A stretch of DNA of 64,000 nucleotides from Lysinibacillus louembei (lineage in GTDB: Bacteria; Bacillota; Bacilli; Bacillales_A; Planococcaceae): assembly GCF_033880585.1 (NCBI RefSeq), contig NZ_CP137624.1, positions 1,046,001 to 1,110,000 on the forward strand. The letters run 5' to 3'. Made by a program: the position numbers and the translations under genes. Position 1 is the stretch's first letter. The number at the start of each line of letters is the position of its first letter. The notes beneath the pieces are model-generated. The model ran no database searches. It had not been told where the DNA came from and saw only the letters and a list, made by a program, of their open reading frames with translations. Of the stretch, positions 50,406 through 59,587 are shown one piece after another.

Positions 50406-51214
50406 GCATTTGGAAAAAGATTGTACTATATGTGCTGCTAATTGCTTCAGCATTCATTATGTTTTTCCCCGTTTTGTATGCCTTCTTTATTAGCTTTATG
50501 CAAGGGGGAGAGGTGCTGCAAGGGAAAATCATTCCGAGTAGCTTTGAAATGACCAACTATATCAATGCGGTGCAAAAAGTACCACTCATGCGCTATTTAT
50601 TGAATAGCCTTGTTGTATCGACGCTAATTATGCTTGGACAAGTGCTGTTCTGTTGCCTAGCAGCTTTCGCCTTTACGTTTATTCAATTTAAAGGCAGAAA
50701 TTTATTGTTTATGGTGTTCATTTCGACAATGATGATCCCTTGGGAGGCAACGATGGTTCCAAACTTCCAAACGATTCGTGCATTAGGCTGGACAGATACA
50801 TATTTAGGCTTATCTGTACCATTTTTCGCAATGGCATTCGGCACATTTTTATTGCGTCAGCAGTTTAAAACGATTCCTTTAGAAATGTATGAGGCAACAC
50901 AAGTAGCGGGTGTTAGTAGATGGCAATTTTTAGTGAAGGTTGTTTTACCTGTTTCTAAAACAAGCCTCGTAACATTAGCAATTTACTGCTTTTTATCTGC
51001 ATGGAATATGTACTTATGGCCATTGCTTGTGACAAATGACGAAAAAATGCGCACAGTGCAAATTGGCTTAAAGCAAATGCAAACACAGGAAATAGCAACT
51101 GAATGGGGCGTCGTGATGGCAGGTGTTGTTATGGTTATTTTGCCAACATTGATTCTTCTATTTTTAGGACAAAAACGATTGCAGGAAGGCCTTATGCGAG
51201 GCGCTGTAAAATAA
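50402..51214 (+). CDS. ugpE: Glycerol-3-phosphate ABC transporter permease UgpE
   Basis: 270 residues from ATG 50402, overlapping ugpA as ATGA. Six helices and the EAA loop YEATQVAGVSRWQFLVKVVL. Second half of the membrane channel. Confidence 0.87.
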   Translation: MSIWKKIVLYVLLIASAFIMFFPVLYAFFISFMQGGEVLQGKIIPSSFEMTNYINAVQKVPLMRYLLNSLVVSTLIMLGQVLFCCLAAFAFTFIQFKGRNLLFMVFISTMMIPWEATMVPNFQTIRALGWTDTYLGLSVPFFAMAFGTFLLRQQFKTIPLEMYEATQVAGVSRWQFLVKVVLPVSKTSLVTLAIYCFLSAWNMYLWPLLVTNDEKMRTVQIGLKQMQTQEIATEWGVVMAGVVMVILPTLILLFLGQKRLQEGLMRGAVK

Positions 51215-51225
51215 AAGGAGTGTTT

Positions 51226-52566
51226 ATGAAAATGAAAAAGTTATTTTTATTTATGGTATTAACGGTTTTTGCGGTTGTACTAGCAGCATGTGGAGATAAA
51301 GAGGAAGCACAGGGTGAGAAAAACGTAGAAGCACCAAAGGTAGATGGCAAAACAGAAGTAGTATTTTGGCATGCAATGAGCGGTGATTTAGAAAAAGTGG
51401 TGAATACATTAGTAGATAATTTCAATGCATCACAGGCAGAAATCGTCGTAAAACCAATTTTCCAAGGAACATATGAAGAGGCGATTACGAAATTTAATAC
51501 AGTTGCAGGCACAAAGGATGCACCAACAGTTATGCAAACATTTGAAGTTGGCACAAAGTATATGATTGATACGGGGAAAATTGAGCCTGTTCAAAAATTT
51601 ATTGATGCTGAAAACTATGATACAAGCAAATGGGAAAAAAATATTACGAATTACTATGCGGTAGATGGCGTACAATATTCAATGCCATTTAACTCATCTA
51701 CACCGATTTTAATTTATAATAAAGATGCATTTAAAGCGGCGGGCTTAGATCCAGAAAACCCACCAAAAACATATGAGGAATTAAAAGCAGCAGCAAAAGC
51801 ATTAACAACAGATGAGCAATACGGCTTCTCAGTGTTAAACTATGGCTGGTTTATTGAAGAGTTAATTGCAGCACAAGGCGGTTTATTTGTAAACAAGGAA
51901 AATGGACGTAAAGGCAATGCAACAGAGGCGGTATTTAATAGTCCAGAAGGTCAAAAAGTATTTAATTTAATTAGTGAGATGTATAATGAAGGCACATTCT
52001 ATAACACAGGACAAAACTGGGATGATATGCGTGCAGCCTTTCAATCAGGTAAAATTGCAATGTATCTGGATTCATCAGCAGGGGTGCGAGGCATGGTTGA
52101 GCAATCACCATTCGAAGTAGGCGCAGGCTATTTACCTGTTCCAGAAGGCACTGAATGGGAAGGTGTTATTATCGGTGGTGCTTCATTATGGATGGCAAAC
52201 GGTATTGCAGAGGAGCAACAAAAAGCAGCTTGGGAGTTTATGAAATACTTAACATCAGCAGAGGTACAAGCACAATGGCATGTAAACACAGGCTATTTTG
52301 CGATTAATACGGATGCATATAATGAAGACATTGTAAAAACGGAATGGGAAAAATACCCGCAATTAAAAGTGACTGTAGATCAATTAGCTGCTACAAAACC
52401 AACAGCTGCAACACAGGGTGCATTAATTTCTGTATTCCCAGAGGCACGACAAAAAGTAGTAAATGCAATGGAAAGCTTATACCAAGGAGCAAAGCCTGAA
52501 GAGGCGTTGAACAAAGCGGTACAGGAAACAAATCAAGCACTTGAATTAGCGAATCGAAAAAAGTAA
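51226..52566 (+). CDS. ugpB: Glycerol-3-phosphate-binding lipoprotein UgpB
   Basis: 446 residues from ATG 51226 with AAAGGAG upstream. Lipoprotein signal ending LAAC (Cys22). Type-1 solute-binding protein: TEVVFWHAMSGDLEKVVNTL, VDGVQYSMPFNSSTPILIYN, ending in EEALNKAVQETNQ. WHAM at the start of the mature domain is a common UgpB feature for binding glycerol-3-phosphate or its diesters. Confidence 0.9.
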   Translation: MKMKKLFLFMVLTVFAVVLAACGDKEEAQGEKNVEAPKVDGKTEVVFWHAMSGDLEKVVNTLVDNFNASQAEIVVKPIFQGTYEEAITKFNTVAGTKDAPTVMQTFEVGTKYMIDTGKIEPVQKFIDAENYDTSKWEKNITNYYAVDGVQYSMPFNSSTPILIYNKDAFKAAGLDPENPPKTYEELKAAAKALTTDEQYGFSVLNYGWFIEELIAAQGGLFVNKENGRKGNATEAVFNSPEGQKVFNLISEMYNEGTFYNTGQNWDDMRAAFQSGKIAMYLDSSAGVRGMVEQSPFEVGAGYLPVPEGTEWEGVIIGGASLWMANGIAEEQQKAAWEFMKYLTSAEVQAQWHVNTGYFAINTDAYNEDIVKTEWEKYPQLKVTVDQLAATKPTAATQGALISVFPEARQKVVNAMESLYQGAKPEEALNKAVQETNQALELANRKK

Positions 52567-52580
52567 AAGGGGCGTTCAAT

Positions 52581-53300
52581 ATGAGTAAACCCGCAATTTT
52601 TGCACATCGAGGTGCAAGCGGTCAATTTCCTGAAAATACGATGTTGGCTTTTGAAGAAGCATTGCGCAGTGGTGTTGATGGCATTGAATTAGATGTTCAA
52701 TTGACACAGGATGGAGAAGTCGTGATTATTCATGACGAAAAAGTTGATCGCACAACAAATGGCCAAGGCTTTGTAAAGGATTTTACACTAGCTGAGCTAG
52801 AGGAATTGGATGCGGGGAGTTGGTTTTCTTCAAAATTTGCAGGACAGCGCTTAATGACACTAGATACAGTGCTCGCTTGGATGCAAGAGGAAGGCAATCA
52901 TTTACGTTTAAATATTGAGCTAAAAAACGATCAAATTCAGTATGTAGGACTTGAAGAAAAGGTGCTATCTTTAATTGAAGATTACGATTTGCAGGAGCGC
53001 ATTATTATTTCTTCCTTCAATCCATTTAGCTTACAGCGTGTGCGCATGCAAAATGCAGAGATTGAGATGGGTTACTTAGTTTTAGGTACGCCAGAAAATG
53101 CACTTTGGATTGCTAGGGAAATTGGTGCAAATGCTATTCATTGCGAAGCACCATACGCCTTGTCAGCATATGGTGAAGCTGCAAAGAGGGCTGGCTATCC
53201 ACTGCGCATTTATACAGTAAATGCGGAAGACGAATACAAGCAATTAGTAGAAGCAGGCGTAGAGGTTATTATGACGGACTTCCCAGAGCGTTTTAAATAA
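52581..53300 (+). CDS. glpQ: Glycerophosphodiester phosphodiesterase
   Basis: 239 residues. GDPD family motifs: FAHRGASGQFPENTMLAF, GIELDVQLTQDGEVVIIHDE with the catalytic His and metal-binding Glu/Asp, and LNIELKN. It has no signal peptide, so it is the cytosolic (UgpQ) type, cleaving imported glycerophosphodiesters to glycerol-3-phosphate and an alcohol. Last gene of the ugp operon, 14 bases after ugpB. Confidence 0.93.
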   Translation: MSKPAIFAHRGASGQFPENTMLAFEEALRSGVDGIELDVQLTQDGEVVIIHDEKVDRTTNGQGFVKDFTLAELEELDAGSWFSSKFAGQRLMTLDTVLAWMQEEGNHLRLNIELKNDQIQYVGLEEKVLSLIEDYDLQERIIISSFNPFSLQRVRMQNAEIEMGYLVLGTPENALWIAREIGANAIHCEAPYALSAYGEAAKRAGYPLRIYTVNAEDEYKQLVEAGVEVIMTDFPERFK

Positions 53301-53304
53301 ATAA

Positions 53305-53341
53305 GCCGCAGGAGCCTATTTGGTTTCCTGCGGTTTGTTTT
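53305..53341 (+). terminator. Terminator of the ugp operon
   Basis: Arms CCGCAGGA (53306-53313) and TCCTGCGG (53326-53333), then TTTGTTTTT. Confidence 0.82.
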
Positions 53342-53386
53342 TGGTGATATGATGAAATAATAAGTAATGAAGAAGGTGGTGAATGC

Positions 53387-54115
53387 ATGTTTCAACAAAT
53401 AGATAAAAAGAAGGCTGTTTTAGATGCAAAGCGGCCTTTACCAAAATATACAGTGCAAAGCTTGCGAGAAAAGCTATTTTTAGAATGGACGTATAATTCA
53501 AATGCAATTGAGGGCAACACCTTAACAATTAATGAAACAAAAGTAGTGCTTGAAGGTATTACAGTAGGAGGGAGGACATTACGTGAGCATTTAGAGGTTA
53601 TTAACCATCGAGATGCAATCCGTTATGTAGAAGAAGTTGTACAAAAAGAGGAGCCATTTTCACAATGGCAAATCAAAAATCTACATCATCTTGTATTAAA
53701 AGGAATTAATGATGAGTATGCAGGTGTTTATCGTGATCAACAAGTATTTATTTCAGGTGCAACGCATACACCACCAGCGCCGTTTAAAATTCAAGAACAA
53801 ATGAATGCACTCATAATATGGTATGAAACGGAGGCACAGCAGTTGCATCCTATCACAAGAGGTGCAATGCTACATGTCATTTTTGTAGGGATTCATCCAT
53901 TTATTGATGGGAATGGTCGCACTTCAAGGCTATTATTAAATTTAGAACTAATGAAAAATGGCTACCCACCAATTGTGATAAAGGTTGAAAATCGTTTGGC
54001 ATATTATAATGCTCTAGATAAATCTCATGTAATGAAGGATTACCAAGATTTTATTATGCTAGTAGCCTCTGAGGTCGAAGCTTCGTTGGATTTATATTTA
54101 AGTGCAATAAACTGA
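53387..54115 (+). CDS. Fic-domain protein with N-terminal inhibitory motif
   Basis: 242 residues. Catalytic loop HPFIDGNGR with His170. The auto-inhibitory helix motif (S/T)xxxE(G/N) is at residues 38-43 (SNAIEG), placing it in class II Fic proteins, in which Glu42 would block ATP. Such proteins transfer AMP to hydroxyl groups of target proteins when inhibition is relieved. GAAGGTGG precedes the ATG. It is monocistronic; the target is unknown. Confidence 0.93.
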   Translation: MFQQIDKKKAVLDAKRPLPKYTVQSLREKLFLEWTYNSNAIEGNTLTINETKVVLEGITVGGRTLREHLEVINHRDAIRYVEEVVQKEEPFSQWQIKNLHHLVLKGINDEYAGVYRDQQVFISGATHTPPAPFKIQEQMNALIIWYETEAQQLHPITRGAMLHVIFVGIHPFIDGNGRTSRLLLNLELMKNGYPPIVIKVENRLAYYNALDKSHVMKDYQDFIMLVASEVEASLDLYLSAIN

Positions 54116-54121
54116 TGATAA

Positions 54122-54153
54122 AACCTGTAAGGACTCGTCCTTGCAGGTTTTTT
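54122..54153 (+). terminator. Terminator of the fic gene
   Basis: Arms AACCTGTAAGGA (54122-54133) and TCCTTGCAGGTT (54138-54149), four-base loop, T run. Confidence 0.85.
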
Positions 54154-54255
54154 CGCAAAGCAACTACAGGTTGCACCTTGATGCGCCTAGAACTAGCTTT
54201 ACTTTTGGTCGTACTTTTTGAATACTGAAAATGTAAGGAAGGGCGATGAGAGAGC

Positions 54256-54708
54256 ATGATTTTTAGTGAACGCTTAAAGCAGGAACGGGAGAAAAAAGGA
54301 TGGTCACAGGCTGAGCTTGCAGAGAGAATTCATGTGAGTAGACAGTCTGTTTCAAAATGGGAAACAGGCAAAAACTATCCTAGCATCGAAGTGATTATCG
54401 AATTAAGTGATTTATTTGGTATTACCATTGATGAATTATTAAGGAGTGACGAGGAATTGAAAGAGAAAGTAATCCAAGATAGCAAACAGCTAGCATATCC
54501 AAAGTGGAAAGGCTTTTTTGATAGCATCTTTTTATTAGGAGCGTTTTTATTAGTCGCAAAATTAGCGATTATGGGCTCTAATTATTTCTTTGATACAAAT
54601 ATTTTAATGCTAGAGGGCATCCCGAAATTTATAATGAATTTCCTACCTTTAATTTTAATGGTAGTAGGTGGAGTGGGGAGTGACAACCTAAAAAATAAAT
54701 ATCAATAA
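54256..54708 (+). CDS. XRE-family regulator with membrane helices
   Basis: 150 residues. Cro/CI-type helix-turn-helix at residues 5-58 (LKQEREKKGWSQAELAERIH, VSRQSVSKWETGKNYPS), then a linker and two membrane helices (FDSIFLLGAFLLVAKLAIMG, FIMNFLPLILMVVGG). Membrane-tethered XRE proteins of this kind are common in Firmicutes; their signals are mostly unknown. It precedes the ada operon by 70 bases, but nothing ties it to that. Confidence 0.87.
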   Translation: MIFSERLKQEREKKGWSQAELAERIHVSRQSVSKWETGKNYPSIEVIIELSDLFGITIDELLRSDEELKEKVIQDSKQLAYPKWKGFFDSIFLLGAFLLVAKLAIMGSNYFFDTNILMLEGIPKFIMNFLPLILMVVGGVGSDNLKNKYQ

Positions 54709-54786
54709 CGACCATAACCACAAGAATAAGGACGAAAGGATGCATAGTTTTTTGTTAAAATAAATGCTATAAAGGCGGTGGATTGC

Positions 54787-55353
54787 ATGAAGCTTAATCT
54801 TACATTTGAAGAGATGTGGGAAAAAATTATCGCTTGTGACTATAAATACGATGGTCTGTTTTTCACAGCAGTTAAAACGACGAAAATTTATTGTCGTCCT
54901 TCTTGTAAATCAAGGAAGCCGAAAAAGGTCAATGTAGCATTTTATGATGACAGGAAGGCAGTGGAGGCAGCAGGCTTTCGCCCTTGTAAAAGATGCCAGC
55001 CTGAAGTTGAGCATTCGCCACATGATGCGGTTGTAAGGAAAGTTATTGCATTTTTAGTGAACCATTATAAGGAGCCTATAACATTGAGCGATATAGCAGA
55101 GCAAATTGGGTTAAGTCCGTATTATTTAGATCGTTTATTTAAACAGGAAACTGAGGAAACACCACGCAGCTATTTGGAGAAAATACGCATTGATAAAGCG
55201 GCATATCTTTTGAATAGCACAAAGCTAACAAATTTGGAGATATGTTATGAGGTAGGTTTTCATAGCCCGTCTAATTTCTATAAAGTATTCCGTAACTTAA
55301 AAAATTGCTCACCTAGTGAGTACAGAAGAGGGCTTCAATATGCAGTGGAATGA
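54787..55353 (+). CDS. adaA: Methylphosphotriester-DNA methyltransferase/activator AdaA
   Basis: 188 residues from ATG 54787. N-terminal Ada metal-binding domain with Cys36, Cys40, Cys67 and Cys70 (IYCRPSC and PCKRC), one of which accepts methyl from phosphotriesters. C-terminal AraC helix-turn-helix pair (ITLSDIAEQIGLSPYYLDR, LTNLEICYEVGFHSPSNFYK). Once methylated it activates its own operon. It overlaps alkA by 14 bases; RBS AAGGCGGTG. Confidence 0.93.
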   Translation: MKLNLTFEEMWEKIIACDYKYDGLFFTAVKTTKIYCRPSCKSRKPKKVNVAFYDDRKAVEAAGFRPCKRCQPEVEHSPHDAVVRKVIAFLVNHYKEPITLSDIAEQIGLSPYYLDRLFKQETEETPRSYLEKIRIDKAAYLLNSTKLTNLEICYEVGFHSPSNFYKVFRNLKNCSPSEYRRGLQYAVE

Positions 55354-56236
55354 CTATCAGGCTTATATCGAAATAGTGCCTCCTAAAGAATTTAGCTTTG
55401 ATGAATGCTTGATTTATTTAAATCGCTCTGATTTAGAGGTACTACATCGCATAAAAGGTCAGGCGGTATACAAGCTAATACAAGGTGTTTTATGTAAAGT
55501 AGAGTGGGTTAATTGCTGTATAAAATCAGAGTTTCTTATGGAAATCCCTCCAGCTACTAAGCGTGAGAAAATCGCAAAGTATATTTGGGAATGGTTTGAT
55601 TTGGAGCAAAATTTGCAGGAGTTTTATGAAGTGGCTAGGCAGAATCAAATATTACAGCCATTTATTGAAAAATATAAAGGCTTGCGAATTGTTTGCATCC
55701 CTGATTTGTTTGAAGCATTTGTTTGGGCGATTAGTGGCCAGCAAATTAATTTAACATTTGCCTACACATTAAAAAAGCGATTAATTGAGCAATTTGGAGA
55801 ATGTGTTATGTTTGAGGGAGAGTCATTTTGGCAGTTTCCTCAAGTTGAAAAAATTGCGACATTAAATGTAGATGACTTAAAGTCGCTTCAATTTACTACA
55901 AGAAAGGCAGAATATATCATTCATATTGCACAGGAAATAATGAATGGTAAGCTTTCGAAGAAGCAGTTACTACAAGAGCAACATATGGAGAAATCTTTAA
56001 CAGCGATTAGAGGGATTGGTGCATGGACAGCAAATTATGTGATGATGCGCTGCTTACATCAACGCTCCGCCTTTCCAATAACCGATGTCGGCTTGCATAA
56101 TGCACTAAAGGTTATACTGAATTTGGAGAATAAGCCCACGATCGACGAAATTGAAAGCTATGCAGTGAATTGGCAAGGCTGGCAGGCATACGCAACCTTT
56201 TACCTTTGGAGGTCATTATATGGAGAAAAAATATAA
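55340..56236 (+). CDS. alkA: 3-methyladenine DNA glycosylase AlkA
   Basis: 298 residues from ATG 55340. Helix-hairpin-helix plus GPD segment: LTAIRGIGAWTANYVMMRC, then AFPITDVGL with catalytic Asp249. The N-terminal half is the AlkA_N-like domain. It removes alkylated bases to leave abasic sites. It overlaps adaA upstream and ogt downstream, so it lies in the middle of the adaptive-response operon. Confidence 0.92.
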   Translation: MQWNDYQAYIEIVPPKEFSFDECLIYLNRSDLEVLHRIKGQAVYKLIQGVLCKVEWVNCCIKSEFLMEIPPATKREKIAKYIWEWFDLEQNLQEFYEVARQNQILQPFIEKYKGLRIVCIPDLFEAFVWAISGQQINLTFAYTLKKRLIEQFGECVMFEGESFWQFPQVEKIATLNVDDLKSLQFTTRKAEYIIHIAQEIMNGKLSKKQLLQEQHMEKSLTAIRGIGAWTANYVMMRCLHQRSAFPITDVGLHNALKVILNLENKPTIDEIESYAVNWQGWQAYATFYLWRSLYGEKI

Positions 56237-56705
56237 ATTATACTATAAATCCCCACTTGGCACACTTGAAATCGTAGGAACAGCACAGGCAATCTTTTCA
56301 ATATTATTTGTGGAAAAGGAAAACATAGTAGAGGATGAAGTGCCACCAGTTTTATCGGAATGCTATAACCAGCTAGATGAATATTTTAAAGGGGAGCGCC
56401 AAGAATTCACTGTGCCATATTACTTTGAAGGAACTGATTTTCAAAAAAGAGTGTGGGTCGCTTTAACGGATGTTCCCTATGCACAAACAGTTTCTTATAA
56501 AGATATTGCGGTAGCGACTGGCAATGACAAGGCGGTTCGTGCTGTTGGCAGTGCTAATGGAAAAAATAAGCTCAGCATCATTGTGCCATGTCACCGCATT
56601 ATCGGCTCTAACGGCACATTAACAGGCTATGCTGGTGGTTTATGGAGAAAGGAATGGCTGTTGCAGCATGAGCAGACGATGAAAAAGGGGCCGTCCAGAA
56701 AATGA
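56220..56705 (+). CDS. ogt: Methylated-DNA-protein-cysteine methyltransferase
   Basis: 161 residues. Active site PCHRI with Cys124 and Asn-Gly-rich flank (VGSANGKNKLSIIV, TGYAGGLWRKEWLL). Suicide enzyme that takes methyl from O6-methylguanine. ATG 56220 has TTGGAGG upstream and overlaps alkA by 17 bases. In B. subtilis the matching genes are adaB or ogt; I use ogt for the type, since the two are hard to tell apart here. Confidence 0.92.
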   Translation: MEKKYKLYYKSPLGTLEIVGTAQAIFSILFVEKENIVEDEVPPVLSECYNQLDEYFKGERQEFTVPYYFEGTDFQKRVWVALTDVPYAQTVSYKDIAVATGNDKAVRAVGSANGKNKLSIIVPCHRIIGSNGTLTGYAGGLWRKEWLLQHEQTMKKGPSRK

Positions 56706-56730
56706 ACTTTCTGAACAGCTCCGCTTTTTT
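56687..56730 (+). terminator. Terminator overlapping the ogt stop
   Basis: A 15-base stem with several G-U pairs (56687-56701 and 56708-56722), followed by CGCTTTTTT. The stop codon lies in the loop. Confidence 0.75.
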
Positions 56731-56756
56731 ACATAGTCAATTTTTGTTTAAAATTA

Positions 56757-56832
56757 TGCTCCTGCGGTGGTCACAATAGAGCTTTTCTGCGACGAGTAAT
56801 CGCAGGAGCAAATTGTCACCATCCTCGTCGCA
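56757..56832. repeat. Three interleaved inverted repeats (A-B-C-A'-B'-C')
   Basis: A: TGCTCCTGCG (56757-56766) with A' 56801-56810, perfect. B: GGTCACAAT (56769-56777) with B' 56812-56820, one mismatch. C: TGCGACGAG (56788-56796) with C' 56824-56832, perfect. All three left arms come first and all right arms follow in the same order, so they cannot form nested hairpins together. It sits between the convergent ogt and dus genes. Confidence 0.85.
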
Positions 56833-56854
56833 AAGGGAGCGCCCCCTTTTGCAT

Positions 56855-57832
56855 TTATTCCTCTACATTGCCACTGTGAAATAGCTTTAACAGCTCACGT
56901 GCCTCATCTGTTGAATTAACGTTCATTAGCTCATTTCTTAAGTGGCTTGCACCTTTAAAGCCACGCACATAAATTTTAAAGAAGCGCTGCAATGCTCTAA
57001 ATGAGCGTGTTTCGAATTCATTTGAATAATGGTCGTATAAATCAAGGTGTAAGCTCAGTAAACTGAGGTATTCTTCCGCATTATGCTCTTGCGGCTCTTT
57101 TTCAAAGGCATATGGATTTGTAAAAACACCGCGTCCAATCATTACCCCATCAATGCCATATTGCTCAGCTAGCTTAAGCCCTGTTGTGCGGTCAGGAATA
57201 TCCCCGTTAATTGTCAGCAATGTGTTAGGAGCTATTTCATCACGCAATTTTTTGATGTCTGCAATGAGCTCCCAGTGTGCGGCAACTTTGCTCATTTCTT
57301 TGCGTGTGCGGAGATGGATTGAGAGATTGGCGATATCTTGCTTCAAAATATGGGATAGCCATTCACGCCATTCGTCTATTTCTGTAAAGCCAATCCTCGT
57401 TTTGACGCTAACAGGCAACCCACCTGCCTTAGCAGCTTGAATAATTTCAGCGGCTAGCTCAGGGTGCAGAATTAAGCCCGCTCCTTTCCCTCGCTCTGCT
57501 ACGTTATCAACAGGGCAGCCCATATTAATATCTACCCCTTTAAAGCCACGTTCTTTCATGCCGATACTCATTTGTCGGAAATGCTCAGGATTATCTCCCC
57601 AAATATGTGCAACTATCGGTTGCTCGTCCTCTGTAAAAGCTAAGCGGCCGCGTAAGCTCTCGACGCCATCAGGGTGGCAGTAGCTTGCTGAGTTTGTGAA
57701 CTCTGTAAAAAAGACATCGGGACGTCCTGCTTCAGCAATGACATGACGAAATACAACGTCTGTTACTTCTTCCATCGGTGCTAATATAAAAAATGGCTTT
57801 GGTAAATCAAGCCAAAAATTGTCCTGCTTCAT
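56855..57832 (-). CDS. tRNA-dihydrouridine synthase
   Basis: 325 residues, FMN TIM-barrel: [39 protein letters not shown] with the catalytic Cys region, [21 protein letters not shown], and [15 protein letters not shown]. It reduces uridine to dihydrouridine in tRNA using NADPH. The substitution MEEVTD where most Dus proteins have M-x-G-V-T/S-D, and RTRKEMSK for the usual GR-type motif, point to a subfamily distinct from DusB. Confidence 0.9.
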   Translation of the reverse strand: MKQDNFWLDLPKPFFILAPMEEVTDVVFRHVIAEAGRPDVFFTEFTNSASYCHPDGVESLRGRLAFTEDEQPIVAHIWGDNPEHFRQMSIGMKERGFKGVDINMGCPVDNVAERGKGAGLILHPELAAEIIQAAKAGGLPVSVKTRIGFTEIDEWREWLSHILKQDIANLSIHLRTRKEMSKVAAHWELIADIKKLRDEIAPNTLLTINGDIPDRTTGLKLAEQYGIDGVMIGRGVFTNPYAFEKEPQEHNAEEYLSLLSLHLDLYDHYSNEFETRSFRALQRFFKIYVRGFKGASHLRNELMNVNSTDEARELLKLFHSGNVEE

Positions 57833-57909
57833 AAATAAATAGCCTCTCTTTCAAAACTGTGTCTTGCAAAAAGATAACATATTTATTGGCTAATGAAAAT
57901 AAAAGAGGG

Positions 57910-57929
57910 CTGCTGGATTAATCCAGCAG
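57910..57929 (-). terminator. Terminator of the SDR gene
   Basis: Perfect 20-base palindrome CTGCTGGATTAATCCAGCAG, followed on the minus strand by CCCTCTTTT. Confidence 0.7.
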
Positions 57930-57936
57930 TCATAAA

Positions 57937-58671
57937 TTAACGTGCAGAAATACCACCATCAATGACGAATTCAGAGCCTGTAGAGTAGCTAGATTCATCA
58001 GATGCTAAAAATAGCACCATTTTCGATACTTCCTCAGGCTGTGCAACACGCTGTAATGGAATATGCTTTGCAAATTCCTCCACAGCCGCCTTTGTATCCT
58101 CTTGTACAACCATTGGTGTGGCAATAACGCCAGGATGTACAGAATTTACACGGATATTGTAGTGAGCACCTTCAATAGCAGCCGCCTTTGTCATGCCACG
58201 CACTGCAAATTTTGTATCTGTGTAGCCGATTGCACCAGCCACTAAACCATTTAATGAAGAAATGTTGACGATAGAGCCACCACTCGCTTTTTGCATCGAA
58301 GGGATGACCGCCTTCATGCCTAAAAATACAGACACTTGGTTAATTTCTACGATGCGACGGTATTCCTCAGCTGTTGTTTGGAGAATAGATTTTGCCATCG
58401 TGATACCGGCGTTATTCACTAACACATTCACTGGACCGAAAGCTTCCTCAGCCTTTGCAATAACTGTAGCCCAATCCTCTTCACTTGCTACATTTTGTTT
58501 AACGAAAACGGCATTTTCACCTAACTCTGCAGCTAAAGCTTGCCCGTTTTCTTCATTTAAATCAGTAATAACGACCTTAGCGCCTTCTTCAATGAATAAT
58601 TTTGCGTGAGCAGCGCCCATACCTTGGGCCGCTCCTGTAATAATTGCTACTTTACCTTCTAAACGAGCCAT
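57937..58671 (-). CDS. Short-chain dehydrogenase/reductase
   Basis: 244 residues. TGAAQGMGAAHAKLF, NNAG near residue 90, catalytic SSLNGLVAGAIGYTDTKFAV containing Ser-Tyr-Lys, and ending YSTGSEFVIDGG. Close in layout to 3-alpha/20-beta-hydroxysteroid-type dehydrogenases; real substrate unknown. AAGGAGGAG precedes the ATG. Divergent from a TetR gene. Confidence 0.92.
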   Translation of the reverse strand: MARLEGKVAIITGAAQGMGAAHAKLFIEEGAKVVITDLNEENGQALAAELGENAVFVKQNVASEEDWATVIAKAEEAFGPVNVLVNNAGITMAKSILQTTAEEYRRIVEINQVSVFLGMKAVIPSMQKASGGSIVNISSLNGLVAGAIGYTDTKFAVRGMTKAAAIEGAHYNIRVNSVHPGVIATPMVVQEDTKAAVEEFAKHIPLQRVAQPEEVSKMVLFLASDESSYSTGSEFVIDGGISAR

Positions 58672-58848
58672 ATTTAAGCTCCTCCTTATGTTAATTATTC
58701 TATTTAAAATAAACTACATTTGTAAATTAACAGAACTATCTAGGAAGTGTCAATTTAAAATCCTTATCATCTTGTGATGAAAAGCAACGTTTTAGACAAC
58801 ATGTTATAATTTGTACAAAAGATTGTATGAAATTAGGTGATTTTAGCA

Positions 58849-59433
58849 ATGGCAGCAGAAGATCGACGCATTGTCAGAACGCGCACAAAGCTTAAAGGTG
58901 CAATGTTAACTCTATTAAAAGAAAAGAATTTTAAAGATATTTCAATAACAGAAATTGCAAAGGTTGCAGGCTGTAACCGTGTCACATTCTACTCGCATTA
59001 TGAAGATAGCACAAAGCTATTGGCAGATATTTTTCAAGATTATTTAGATGAGCTTGCACAGTATTATCGCGATAGCTATAAGGGGAAGGAGTCCTTTACA
59101 CTTGCAGACCCTACGCCAAATATCCCTATCTTCGAATTTGTTTATAACAATCAATTTATTTTTTCGCTTATGCTGATGGGGGAAGTTATTCCAGGCTCAC
59201 AAAATATTTTTTGTGAAACAATGGGCAGTATTAGCCGTAAAGATTTAAGCTTACAGGATGAGGTATGGTTCGATATAGATGCAGTCAATGCCTATGCCAC
59301 ATACGCATTTTTAGGCTTGTTTATTTATTGGATTAAGCAAGGCTTTCAAAGCTCACCGAAGGAAATGGCGGAAAGGTTAGCATTTTTACATACGACCTCG
59401 CTTGGGGAAGTAAAGGTTGTTAGTGATAAATAG
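58849..59433 (+). CDS. TetR-family regulator
   Basis: 194 residues from ATG 58849, with TTAGGTGA upstream. Helix-turn-helix FKDISITEIAKVAGCNRVTF, YSHYEDSTKLL. The C-terminal half (PIFEFVYNNQFIFSLMLMGE) is of the type seen in DhaS-like TetR proteins. Divergent from the SDR gene and likely its regulator. No clear palindrome stands out in the 177-base gap. Confidence 0.88.
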   Translation: MAAEDRRIVRTRTKLKGAMLTLLKEKNFKDISITEIAKVAGCNRVTFYSHYEDSTKLLADIFQDYLDELAQYYRDSYKGKESFTLADPTPNIPIFEFVYNNQFIFSLMLMGEVIPGSQNIFCETMGSISRKDLSLQDEVWFDIDAVNAYATYAFLGLFIYWIKQGFQSSPKEMAERLAFLHTTSLGEVKVVSDK

Positions 59434-59502
59434 AATGACAGTAGTTATAGAATTTGATGCGGTTTTCGATATTCGTTAAAAAGAAGTTGGAGTTAGATAA
59501 AA

Positions 59503-59540
59503 AATTTCGGAAAGACAGCTCAAAAGTGCTTTCCGAAATT
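59503..59540. terminator. Bidirectional terminator
   Basis: Perfect 12-base arms AATTTCGGAAAG (59503-59514) and complement (59529-59540) between convergent genes. Confidence 0.82.
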
Positions 59541-59587
59541 CGATATGAAATACGGTAATGAATAGATTGTTAATTCTAAATTGCTAC

